Shown here in pieces: positions 8,163 to 16,000 of a stretch of 34,711 nucleotides of DNA (positions within the stretch are counted from its first letter, which is position 1; every line of letters begins with the position of its first letter). Position numbers and translations under genes: made by a program. The DNA comes from Alphaproteobacteria bacterium (lineage in GTDB: Bacteria; Pseudomonadota; Alphaproteobacteria; UBA828), in NCBI GenBank assembly GCA_022826345.1, contig JAJDVB010000114.1, positions 1 to 34,711 of the forward strand, read 5' to 3'. The notes under the pieces are model-generated. The model saw only the letters and a list, made by a program, of their open reading frames with translations, did not search any database and was not told the DNA's origin.

Positions 8163-8989
8163 TCGGCGAAGGCGCAGCACGGGCCCTGCCCTGGAGCGGT
8201 TCTGCGCAGCGGATCGGCGCGCTGGTGCTGCGCCACACCTACCTGCTGCGGCGCTCCTGGCCGCGTATCGCCGAGCTCATGTACTGGCCCACGGTGCAGA
8301 TGATCATCTGGGGCCTCGTCACCATGTTCCTCGTCACCAACAGCACGTGGTTGGCGCAGGCGGCCGGGGTCCTGCTCGCCGGCGTGATTCTGTGGGACGT
8401 GATGTTCCGCGGCCAGATTGGCCTGTCCCTTGTGTTCATGGAGGAGATGTGGGCACGCAATCTCGGCCACCTCTTCGCGAGCCCGCTCAGGCCGTGGGAG
8501 CTGATTTGCGCGCTGATGCTGATCAGCCTGATCCGGACGCTGATCGGGATGACGGGGGCGGTGGGCTTCGCCTTCCTGCTCTACGCGTTCTCCATCTTCG
8601 ATCTGGGCTTCGCGCTGATCGGCTTCTTCGTCAACCTGATCGTGATGGGCTGGGCCGTCGGCTTCTTCGTGTGCGGCCTGGTACTGCGCTTCGGTCTGGG
8701 CGCGGAGAGCCTCGCCTGGTTCCTGATCTTCGCGCTGGCACCGTTCAGTTGCGTCTACTATCCGCTCTCGATCTTGCCGGACTGGCTTGAGCCGGTGGCC
8801 GCCATCCTGCCCTCCGCCCATGTTTTCGAGGGCATGCGCGCGCTGCTGGTGGACGGCGTCTTCAGCGGCGATCACATGATGCGCGCGACCACACTCAACA
8901 TCGGCTGGATGGCGGCGGGCATCGCCACGTTTCTCGCCTTTCTGCGCAGCGCTCGCATCCGCGGCCTGCTGCATCAAATCGGAGAATAA
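8159..8989 (+). CDS. ABC-2 type transporter permease
   Basis: A 276-residue inner-membrane protein. Six hydrophobic segments start at about residue 40, with a cytoplasmic N-terminus. Layout and length match the ABC2_membrane family (NodJ-like). It starts with GTG overlapping the ATPase stop, so translation is coupled. It ends only a few bases before the convergent cobT stop, with no visible terminator hairpin between them. Export of an unidentified compound is the likely role. Confidence 0.88.
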   Translation: MIGEGAARALPWSGSAQRIGALVLRHTYLLRRSWPRIAELMYWPTVQMIIWGLVTMFLVTNSTWLAQAAGVLLAGVILWDVMFRGQIGLSLVFMEEMWARNLGHLFASPLRPWELICALMLISLIRTLIGMTGAVGFAFLLYAFSIFDLGFALIGFFVNLIVMGWAVGFFVCGLVLRFGLGAESLAWFLIFALAPFSCVYYPLSILPDWLEPVAAILPSAHVFEGMRALLVDGVFSGDHMMRATTLNIGWMAAGIATFLAFLRSARIRGLLHQIGE

Positions 8990-8993
8990 AGAC

Positions 8994-10022
8994 TCAATCC
9001 GCCGGGCCGCTGACTCCGGCTGACTCGAAGGTCGCCATGCCGTTGTGGGTCGCGACTGCCATGTGGACGAGCGCGGCGGCGAGCGCGGCGCCCGAGGCTT
9101 CGCCGAGGCGCAAGCGGAGATCGAGCAGCGGCTCAATCTCCAGAGACACCAGCAAACGCTGATGCCCAGGCTCGGCCGAGCGGTGGGCCACCTGCACGTG
9201 GTCGAGTCCGCCGTCCCGCAGCTTGGCGACGACCGCTGCCGCGGCGGTGCAGGCGAAGCCGTCGAGCAGCACGGGCACGCGGCGGTGCCGGGCCTGGACG
9301 ACCGCGCCCGCGATCGCCGCAAGCTCCCGCCCGCCGACGCGGCCGAGCGCGGCCAGCGGATCGCGGCGTGCTTCAGCGTGCCGTGCGAGCGCCGCATCGA
9401 CCACGGCGGCCTTGCGCGCGAGCCCGTCGGCATCGACACCGGTCCCCGGCCCTACCCAGGACGCACCGTCGCCGCCAAAAAGCGCCGCCGCGAGCGCGGC
9501 TGCGGCAGTGGTGTTGCCGATCCCCATCTCGCCGAGGCAGAGCAGGTCCGCGCCCCCGTTGACCGCGGCCATCCCCGCCTCCAGCGCGGCGACGCAGTCT
9601 GCCTCGCCGAGCGCCGGCGCTTGCGTCATGTCCTCGGTGGGCGTGTCGAGATCGAGCGGCACTACCGTCAGTTCGGCGCCCAGCACGGCGCAGAGCTGGT
9701 TGATCGCGGCACCGCCCGCCTCGAAGTTGGCCACCATCTGCGCCGTGACCGCCGGGGGATAGGCGGAGACTCCGCGCGCCGCGACCCCATGATTGCCGGC
9801 GAAGACGACGACCTGGATGCGCTCTGCGCGCGGCGGATGGCGCCCTTGCCACGCCGCTGCCCAGGTGGCGAGCGTTTCCAGCCGGCCGAGGGCACCGGCC
9901 GGCTTGGTAAGCTGCGCGTCGTGCGCTCGCGCCCGCTCGGCCGCCGCCTCGTCCGGCCCCGGCATGACCGCGACGCGCGCGCGAAAGGCGCTCAACGAGC
10001 CGAGCCGAGCCTCATCGGACAT
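8994..10022 (-). CDS. cobT: Nicotinate-nucleotide--dimethylbenzimidazole phosphoribosyltransferase
   Basis: A 342-residue cytoplasmic enzyme that converts nicotinate mononucleotide and 5,6-dimethylbenzimidazole to alpha-ribazole phosphate, building the lower ligand of cobalamin. Family motifs: LTKPAGALGRLE near the N-terminus, VFAGNHGVAARGVSAYP, GEMGIGNTTAAAAL and LLDGFACTAAA. The start is the ATG at 10022 (MSDEARLG). The frame stays open upstream but there reads through a palindromic repeat giving Pro/Gly/Arg-rich residues that do not belong to the protein. It is divergent from cobS, the next enzyme in nucleotide-loop assembly. Confidence 0.96.
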   Translation of the reverse strand: MSDEARLGSLSAFRARVAVMPGPDEAAAERARAHDAQLTKPAGALGRLETLATWAAAWQGRHPPRAERIQVVVFAGNHGVAARGVSAYPPAVTAQMVANFEAGGAAINQLCAVLGAELTVVPLDLDTPTEDMTQAPALGEADCVAALEAGMAAVNGGADLLCLGEMGIGNTTAAAALAAALFGGDGASWVGPGTGVDADGLARKAAVVDAALARHAEARRDPLAALGRVGGRELAAIAGAVVQARHRRVPVLLDGFACTAAAAVVAKLRDGGLDHVQVAHRSAEPGHQRLLVSLEIEPLLDLRLRLGEASGAALAAALVHMAVATHNGMATFESAGVSGPAD

Positions 10023-10037
10023 GGCGCGGCTCGTTCT

Positions 10038-10151
10038 CCACCCACCTCTCCCTGTCCCTCTCCCCCCGGAAGGGCGGAGAGGGAACGCAGGCGGCTCCGC
10101 CGAATCCCCCTCTCCTCCCCCACGGGGAGGAGAGGGCCGGGGTGAGGTGGG
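10038..10151. repeat. Large REP-like palindromic intergenic element
   Basis: A pyrimidine-rich arm (CCCACCTCTCCCTGTCCC) is answered about 70 bases later by a purine-rich arm (GGGGTGAGGTGGG), forming a long imperfect palindrome. Nested inside is a perfect 13-bp hairpin, arms 10108-10120 and 10124-10136 with a 3-base loop. Read as protein it gives the LTPALSP/RGGGEG-like strings often mis-annotated in proteobacteria, a sign of a dispersed repeat family. It lies between divergent cobT and cobS, so it is not a terminator for a converging pair. It may influence both promoters. Confidence 0.75.
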
Positions 10152-10289
10152 GGAATTCACCCGAAGCCTCCGCACGGGACGCACTCGCCGCGCTTTCGCT
10201 GAAGACCGCGAACGATTTGCGCGATTGCGACACGACCGAACCGTGGGGTTTCTTGGGAGCGGCGGCTTAGCCTATAAGGCTGAGGCAGG

Positions 10290-11129
10290 ATGCCGGGCCG
10301 GGGCAGCCCGGGCAAGAGGCACATGCGCTACGACGACGGCGACGAGGCTCCCCTCCAACAGGCGGCGTACCGTGCGGTGCGGGTCTGGCGGAGTGACCTT
10401 CGCGCCGCCCTGCTCTTCCTCACGCGGGTGCCGTTGAAGGCGGCCCGGCCGCAGGGCGACAGCCCGCCGCTCGGCCGCGCGGTCCGCGCCTTCCCCATCG
10501 TCGGTGGGTCGATCGGCCTCTTCGCCGGGATCGTCTACGCGATCGCCGCAGGAATCGGCCTGCCCGACATCGTGGCGGCGGTGCTTGCCATCGGCGCCGG
10601 CGCGCTCATCACCGGCGCGTTGCACGAGGACGGCCTCGCCGACATGGCGGACGGCTTCGGGGGCGGGAGCACGCGCGAGCGCAAGCTCGCGATCATGCGG
10701 GACAGCCGCATCGGCGCCTACGGCGTGATCGTGCTGGTGGTGGTGCTGGCGGCGAAGGTGGGCGCCATCGCCGACCTTGAGGAGACCGGATTGGTGATCG
10801 CCGCCATGGTCGCCGCTGCTGGAGTCTCGCGGGCGGCGATGCCGGCGGTCATGCTGTGGCTGGAGCCGGCGCGGGCCGACGGCCTCGCCGTCGATGCAGG
10901 CCGCCCGCCCTCGACCCACGTGTGGACCGGAGTTGCCATGGCGGCCGTGCTCGCCGTCGGCCTGCTCACCTGGAGCGGGCTCGTCGCCTTCCTGATCGCG
11001 GGCCTTGGCACCGCTGCGGTCGCCTGGCTTGCGGAGCGCCAAGTGGGCGGCCACACTGGGGACGTGCTCGGCGGCGTCCAGCAGTTCGCCGAGGTCCTGT
11101 TCCTGCTCACTCTCGCGGCGGTTCGATGA
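10290..11129 (+). CDS. cobS: Adenosylcobinamide-GDP ribazoletransferase (cobalamin synthase)
   Basis: A 279-residue integral membrane enzyme joining adenosylcobinamide-GDP with alpha-ribazole (or its phosphate) to give adenosylcobalamin. Recognisable parts are AALLFLTRVPL near the N-terminus, the Asp-rich DGLADMADGFGGG with the GGGSTRERKLAIMRDSRIGAYG stretch split around it, and a series of hydrophobic helices. The ATG at 10290 follows GAGGCAGG. A second ATG at 10323, after AAGAGG, would give 268 residues and is also possible. Its stop overlaps the start of the phosphatase gene by four bases (ATGA). Confidence 0.94.
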   Translation: MPGRGSPGKRHMRYDDGDEAPLQQAAYRAVRVWRSDLRAALLFLTRVPLKAARPQGDSPPLGRAVRAFPIVGGSIGLFAGIVYAIAAGIGLPDIVAAVLAIGAGALITGALHEDGLADMADGFGGGSTRERKLAIMRDSRIGAYGVIVLVVVLAAKVGAIADLEETGLVIAAMVAAAGVSRAAMPAVMLWLEPARADGLAVDAGRPPSTHVWTGVAMAAVLAVGLLTWSGLVAFLIAGLGTAAVAWLAERQVGGHTGDVLGGVQQFAEVLFLLTLAAVR

Positions 11130-11758
11130 CCACCAAGACGACTGTGACCCGGTGGTGGTGGGTGCGCCACGCACCCGTCACCGATCACGGCGGCCGGCTC
11201 TACGGCCGCACCAACGTGCCCGCCAACACCAGCGAGCGGCCGCGCTTCGAGGGGCTGGCCCGCGCGCTGCCGCAGGATGCCGTCTGGCTCACCAGCAACC
11301 TGCTGCGCACTCATCAGACCGCCGACGCGATCGCCGAGGCCGGCCACGACGTGCCGGCACGGTCCATCGAGGCGGACCTGGACGAGCAGGATTTCGGCGC
11401 CTGGCACGGCCTGACCTGGAACGAGGTCGCCTCCGAGCGGGGCAGCGGCCTCGCCCACAAGTACTGGGTCGCGCCCGCGCACATCACGCCGCCGGAGGGC
11501 GAGAGCTTCGTCCAGGTGGTGGACCGGGTCGCCGCCGCCGTCACGCGCAGGACGGCAGAGCACGCCGGCCGGGACATCGTGGCCGTGGCCCACGGCGGCT
11601 CGATCCGCGCCGCCCTTGCGCTCGCGCTCGGTCTCGACGCGGAGCGCGCGCTCGCCTTCAGCATCGACAACCTCTCGATCACCTGCATCGACCACGTGGA
11701 TGGCCCCGCCAAGGGCCAGGCCTGGCGCGTCGCCGCGGTCAACCTGCCGCCCGTCTGA
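11126..11758 (+). CDS. cobC: Histidine phosphatase family protein, probable alpha-ribazole phosphatase
   Basis: A 210-residue protein of the phosphoglycerate-mutase-like histidine phosphatase superfamily. The phospho-acceptor region reads WWWVRHAPV, a variant of the RHG motif, and the second catalytic histidine is in VAVAHGGSIRAAL. A conserved Glu precedes the DFGAWHGLTW stretch. The ATG overlaps the cobS stop, so the two are translationally coupled, supporting the role of dephosphorylating alpha-ribazole phosphate made by CobT. The family is broad and the specific substrate is inferred from context. Confidence 0.82.
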   Translation: MTTKTTVTRWWWVRHAPVTDHGGRLYGRTNVPANTSERPRFEGLARALPQDAVWLTSNLLRTHQTADAIAEAGHDVPARSIEADLDEQDFGAWHGLTWNEVASERGSGLAHKYWVAPAHITPPEGESFVQVVDRVAAAVTRRTAEHAGRDIVAVAHGGSIRAALALALGLDAERALAFSIDNLSITCIDHVDGPAKGQAWRVAAVNLPPV

Positions 11759-11816
11759 GCGCCGCTCGATACGCGGACCGGCTGCACGGCGCGGGCGGAG
11801 CGCGTAGACTCGGGCC

Positions 11817-13145
11817 ATGACACCCCAGGACGCGCCGAGTCTGTTCGAGGACGCCGCGCCCAGGCCGCTCGCCGACCGGCTGCGGCCGCGCACGCTCGAC
11901 GAGGTGGTGGGCCAGGACCACCTGCTTCGCCCCGACGGCCCGCTCGGGCGGATGGTGGCGAGCGGCGCGCTGGCGTCCACCGTCCTCTGGGGGCCGCCGG
12001 GCTGCGGCAAGACCACCATCGCCCGCCTGCTCGCCGACCACACGGACCTGCTGTTCGCGCCGCTGAGCGCGGTCTTCTCCGGCGTCGCCGAGCTGCGCAA
12101 GGTGTTCGCCGATGCACGCGAGCACCGCGCCGGCGGCACCGGCACCCTGCTCTTCGTCGACGAGATCCACCGCTTCAACCGGGCGCAGCAGGACGCCTTC
12201 CTGCCCGTGGTCGAGGACGGCACCGTGATCCTCGTGGGCGCCACCACCGAGAACCCTTCGTTCGAGCTCAACGGCGCCCTGCTCTCGCGCTGCGCGGTGC
12301 TGGTACTCAACCGCCTCGACGACAGCGCGCTGGAGACCCTGCTCACCCGCTGCGAGGAGGCCGAGGGCCGCACGCTGCCGCTCGAGCCCGATGCGCGGCC
12401 CATGCTGCGCGCCATGGCCGATGGCGACGGCCGCGCGCTCATCAACCTGGCCGAGGCCCTGTTCGCGGCCGGCGCCACCGCGCCGCTCGACGTGCCTCAG
12501 CTGATGGAGACCGTGCAACGCCGCGCGCCGCTCTACGACAAATCACAGGAGGGCCACTACAACCTGATCTCGGCGCTGCACAAGTCGTTGCGCGGCTCGG
12601 ACACGGACGCCGCGCTCTACTGGCTCGCGCGCATGCTGGCCGGCGGCGAGGACCCCCGCTACATCGCGCGGCGCCTGGTGCGCTTCGCGGTGGAGGACGT
12701 GGGGCTCGCCGACCCGGACGCGCTGCCGCAGGCGCTCGCCGGCTGGGAGGCCTACGAGCGGCTGGGATCGCCCGAAGGCGAGCTCGCCATCGCCCAGACC
12801 GTGATCTATCTCGGCACCGCAGCCAAGTCGAACGCGGGCTACCGCGCGCACGGGCGGGCCATGAAGGCCGCGAAGGAGACCGGCTCGCTGATGCCGCCCA
12901 AGCACATCCTCAACGCGCCGACCCGGCTGATGAAGGACCTCGGCTACAGCGAGGGCTACGTCTACGACCACGACACCGAGGAAGCGTTCTCGGGCCAGAA
13001 CTACTTCCCGGAGGAGATGCCGCGGCAGCGCTTCTACGCGCCGCGCGAACGCGGCTTCGAGCGGGAGGTGCTGAAGCGCCTCGCCTATTGGCAGAAGCTG
13101 CGCGAGGAGGCTGCGGGCGACGCCGGGACGGAGGACGACGCGTGA
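11817..13145 (+). CDS. rarA: Replication-associated recombination protein A (MgsA family)
   Basis: A 442-residue AAA+ ATPase acting at stalled replication forks. After an N-terminal PLADRLRPRTLDEVVGQDHLL come Walker A GPPGCGKTT near residue 60, Walker B LLFVDEIHRFN, sensor 1 GATTENPSFELN and the C-terminal MgsA/tetramerisation part containing LISALHKSLRGSD and the family-typical LPPKHI-like MPPKHILNAPT. The length matches the family. The stop overlaps the fluC start (GTGA). Confidence 0.96.
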   Translation: MTPQDAPSLFEDAAPRPLADRLRPRTLDEVVGQDHLLRPDGPLGRMVASGALASTVLWGPPGCGKTTIARLLADHTDLLFAPLSAVFSGVAELRKVFADAREHRAGGTGTLLFVDEIHRFNRAQQDAFLPVVEDGTVILVGATTENPSFELNGALLSRCAVLVLNRLDDSALETLLTRCEEAEGRTLPLEPDARPMLRAMADGDGRALINLAEALFAAGATAPLDVPQLMETVQRRAPLYDKSQEGHYNLISALHKSLRGSDTDAALYWLARMLAGGEDPRYIARRLVRFAVEDVGLADPDALPQALAGWEAYERLGSPEGELAIAQTVIYLGTAAKSNAGYRAHGRAMKAAKETGSLMPPKHILNAPTRLMKDLGYSEGYVYDHDTEEAFSGQNYFPEEMPRQRFYAPRERGFEREVLKRLAYWQKLREEAAGDAGTEDDA

Positions 13146-13531
13146 AGGTCGCGCTCGCCATCGCGCTCGGCGGAGCGGTGGGCTCGGTCGGGCGCTACTA
13201 CGTCATGGGCGCGGCCGAGCGCTGGCTCACAGCGCTGATCGGCGGGGGCTTCCCCTACGGCACGCTGACGGTAAACGTCGTGGGCTCCTTCATCCTCGGC
13301 GCGCTGGTGCACGGGCTTGCGGTCGCTTTCGATGCCGGCGAGGTGGTGCAGCGCTTCCTCTTCGTGGGCCTGCTCGGCGGGTTCACCACCTTCTCGGCGT
13401 TCTCGGCGGACAGCATCGGCCTGCTGGAGCGCGGCGAGGTCGGCCGGGCGCTGCTCTACATCGTGCTCTCGGTCGTGCTCTCGGTCGGCGGGTTCTACTG
13501 CGGGCTCAGGCTGGTGCGGGCCATCGTCTGA
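13142..13531 (+). CDS. crcB: Fluoride channel FluC/CrcB
   Basis: A 129-residue, four-helix inner-membrane protein that works as an antiparallel dimer to export fluoride. Signatures are GGAVGSVGRYYV at the N-terminus, GTLTVNVVGSFILG in helix 2, and GLLGGFTTFSAFS in the helix 3 break carrying the conserved Phe/Thr/Ser residues. The GTG at 13142 overlaps the rarA stop. The further upstream frame opening lies inside rarA. No fluoride riboswitch is possible immediately upstream because the space is rarA coding sequence. It overlaps the next gene by one base. Confidence 0.95.
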   Translation: MKVALAIALGGAVGSVGRYYVMGAAERWLTALIGGGFPYGTLTVNVVGSFILGALVHGLAVAFDAGEVVQRFLFVGLLGGFTTFSAFSADSIGLLERGEVGRALLYIVLSVVLSVGGFYCGLRLVRAIV

Positions 13532-14526
13532 TGGCAGGCGTGGCGACCCTGGAGATCGCGCCCGAGGACGGCGACCAGCGGCTCGACCGCTGGTTCCGGC
13601 GGCACTACCCCGCGCTCGGCCACGGCCGCCTGGAGAAGCTGCTGCGCACCGGCCAGATCCGCGTGAACGGCAAGCGCGCCCGCGCCGGCACCCGCCTTGC
13701 GCCCGGCGACCGGGTCCGCGTGCCGCCTCTGCCCGATCAGGACGAGGGCCGAGCGTCGCGCCGCGCCCCGCCCCCGCTGGCAGACTCCGACGCCACCATG
13801 ATGCGAGCGGCGGTCATCCACCGCGACGACGACCTGATCGCGCTCAACAAGCCGCCAGGCCTGCCAGTGCAGGGCGGGAGCCGGGTCGCCCGTCACCTCG
13901 ACGGTTTACTCGGCGCGCTTCGCTTCGACGCGGCGGAGACACCCCGCCTGGTCCACCGGCTCGACCGCGACACCAGCGGCGTCCTCCTGCTCGCCCGCCA
14001 CGCGGCGGCAGCGCGGGAACTCACGGCACTGTTCCGCTCGCGCGAGTTGCGCAAGCTCTACTGGGCGCTCGTCGCCGGTGTGCCGAAGCCCGCGCAGGGG
14101 CGGATCGACGCGCCGCTCGCCAAGCGTCAGATGGGCGATGGCGAGCGGGTGGTCGCAACCGCCGAGGGCGGTCAGCGCGCGATCACGGACTATGCGTTGA
14201 TCGAGCCGGCCGGCCGGCGCCTCTCCTGGCTCGCGCTCATGCCGCGCACGGGCCGCACTCATCAGCTTCGGGCGCACACCGCCTCGGTCTTCGGCCACCC
14301 CGTCGTCGGCGACGGCAAATACGGCGGCGAGGCGGCGTTCCCGGCCGGCTTCGAGCCGCGCCTGCACCTCCACGCTCGCGCGCTGGAGCTGCCGCGGCCT
14401 GGCAACAAAGCGCCGCTGGTCCTCACCGCGCCGCTGCCGCCGCATATGGCCGCCGCGTGGCGCTTTCTCGGCTTCGATCCGGCGTCCGCCGGCGACCCGT
14501 TCGCGCCCTTCAAGGACGCCCCGTGA
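13531..14526 (+). CDS. RluA-family pseudouridine synthase (RluC-like)
   Basis: A 331-residue RNA-modifying enzyme. An S4 RNA-binding domain occupies roughly residues 8-70 (LDRWFRRHYPALGHGRLEKLL and the following RVNG split), and the catalytic domain carries the invariant Asp in VHRLDRDTSGVLLLAR. PRTGRTHQLRAH and HPVVGDGKYGG are further family motifs. The class that isomerises uridines in 23S rRNA (RluC/RluD) is likely, but the precise site cannot be read from sequence. It starts at an ATG sharing a base with the crcB stop. Confidence 0.93.
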   Translation: MAGVATLEIAPEDGDQRLDRWFRRHYPALGHGRLEKLLRTGQIRVNGKRARAGTRLAPGDRVRVPPLPDQDEGRASRRAPPPLADSDATMMRAAVIHRDDDLIALNKPPGLPVQGGSRVARHLDGLLGALRFDAAETPRLVHRLDRDTSGVLLLARHAAAARELTALFRSRELRKLYWALVAGVPKPAQGRIDAPLAKRQMGDGERVVATAEGGQRAITDYALIEPAGRRLSWLALMPRTGRTHQLRAHTASVFGHPVVGDGKYGGEAAFPAGFEPRLHLHARALELPRPGNKAPLVLTAPLPPHMAAAWRFLGFDPASAGDPFAPFKDAP

Positions 14527-14706
14527 ACACGGCCAAGCCTAGCCCGCCTTTCTCGCCACGGTCACGGCCTGCGTCGCGCCCAGGCGTTCGATCCGCCAGG
14601 AGCGGGCCGAAAAGCGTATCAGGGAATACGGTTGAGGTCCGCGACGCCGCGGACGGGCGCCTGGGCGCGACCCAAAGGGCGGCGCTGTCCATGACCGTGG
14701 TGAGAA

Positions 14707-15408
14707 ATGCGGGCTAAGCGCTTTTACAAGACTGCGGAGGCGGTGGAAGCCAACGGCGCACACGGGATTGCGCTCGACGGCAAACCGGTGCGCACACCGG
14801 CAGGCAGGCCGCTGGCGGTGCCTGGTGCGGCGCTCGCGGGCGCCATCGCCGAGGAATGGGCCGCACAAGGAGAGACCGTCGACCGCGAAGCCATGCCGCT
14901 TACCCGCCTCGTCTGCACCGCGCTGGACCTGGTGCCGGAGCGGCGTGCGGAGATCGTGGCCGAGGTCGCGGCCTACGGCGAAACCGACCTCGTCTGCTAT
15001 CGGACTGACGAGCCGCCGGCGCTCGCTCGCCGACAGGCCGCCGCCTGGGAGCCACTGGTGGCCTGGGCCAATGAGCGATACGGAGCCCGCCTTGCGGTTA
15101 CGACGTCGATTACCCCCATCGCCCAGGCGCCGGAGGCGCTCGAAGCCCTGCGGGACGCGGTCGCGGGCGAAGACGACTTCGCTCTTGCCGGGCTGAGCAC
15201 GGCGACGCGGACCTTCGGCTCGCTGGTGATCGCGCTCGCCATGCGCTTGGGCCGGCTCGATGCAGGGGCCGCCGCCGATGCCTCGCTGGTGGACGAACGC
15301 TACCAGCTCGAGCGCTGGGGCGAAGACGCGGAGCTCGCCGCCCGCTGCGCCCGCGTCGCCCGCGACGCCACAGACGCCGAACGCCTGTTTCGCCTGATCG
15401 CTACGTGA
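14707..15408 (+). CDS. ATP12-family F1-ATPase assembly chaperone
   Basis: A 233-residue protein of the ATP12 family, which helps assemble the F1 alpha subunit and is found in mitochondria and alphaproteobacteria. Visible motifs are KRFYKTAEAVE near the N-terminus, GIALDGKPVRTPAG, AEEWAAQGETVD and YGETDLVCYRTDEP, followed by a Trp/Pro-rich stretch and a helical C-terminus. The ATG at 14707 directly follows GGTGAGAA. The 180 bases between it and the pseudouridine synthase hold nothing I can support as a gene. Confidence 0.93.
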   Translation: MRAKRFYKTAEAVEANGAHGIALDGKPVRTPAGRPLAVPGAALAGAIAEEWAAQGETVDREAMPLTRLVCTALDLVPERRAEIVAEVAAYGETDLVCYRTDEPPALARRQAAAWEPLVAWANERYGARLAVTTSITPIAQAPEALEALRDAVAGEDDFALAGLSTATRTFGSLVIALAMRLGRLDAGAAADASLVDERYQLERWGEDAELAARCARVARDATDAERLFRLIAT

Positions 15409-15513
15409 CCGCGCGCCTCAGATGGCGGTGATGCTTGCATCCAGCGGGCCCTGCGGATAGGGTGACGCGCCGCTGGGCCGGGGCCGGTCCGGCTCACATG
15501 AGGAGTGTGACCT

Positions 15514-15915
15514 ATGGCACGCGTGACGGTCGAGGACTGCGTTGGCCTGGTGCCGAACCGGTTCGAGCTGGTGCTGCTCGCCGCGCAGCGCGCCCGCGAC
15601 ATTCGCTCGGGCGCGGAGCTCACGGTCGAGAAGGACAACGACAAGAACGCCGTCATCGCACTCCGCGAGATCGCCGATGAAACCATCGATCTCGAGACGC
15701 TCCGCCATGAGCTGGAGCACGGTCGAGAGGTGGACACCGAGATCGACGAGCCGGACGAAGATGCCATGGCTGTGCTGGCGGCCGAGGCCGCCTGGGCCGG
15801 CGTGACCGGACAGTCCCCGCCCGTCGAGGAAGAGGCCGCGGCGCCCGACGGCGAGGGCGAGCCGGCAGAAGAGCCGGCGGTCGAGGCAGAAGCGGTAGCG
15901 GTAGCGGAGGAGTAG
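15514..15915 (+). CDS. rpoZ: DNA-directed RNA polymerase omega subunit
   Basis: A 133-residue protein. [40 protein letters not shown] and an acidic C-terminal tail are typical of alphaproteobacterial omega, which stabilises the assembly of beta' into RNA polymerase. A good ribosome site AGGAGTG lies 8 bases before the ATG. The tail beyond residue 80 is very rich in Glu and Ala. The gene directly precedes rsh, a conserved neighbourhood linking omega with ppGpp signalling. Confidence 0.96.
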   Translation: MARVTVEDCVGLVPNRFELVLLAAQRARDIRSGAELTVEKDNDKNAVIALREIADETIDLETLRHELEHGREVDTEIDEPDEDAMAVLAAEAAWAGVTGQSPPVEEEAAAPDGEGEPAEEPAVEAEAVAVAEE

Positions 15916-16000
15916 CGCCGGCCGGCGGCGCGTCGGGCGCGGCAGGGCCGCCGCCCGCACTGGGGGTTTCCGCCGGCGCCGGCCGGGCGCGCCAGCGGAC

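Noticed and set aside
10152..10289. Cobalamin riboswitch before cobS
   Set aside because: No B12-box-like sequence or suitable fold could be seen.
14510..14706. Small gene in the gap before atp12
   Set aside because: The 60-residue minus frame has no ribosome site or recognisable sequence.
13317..14717. 466-residue plus-strand frame
   Set aside because: Overlaps crcB and the pseudouridine synthase in another frame and is almost purely Arg/Ala/Pro/Gly.
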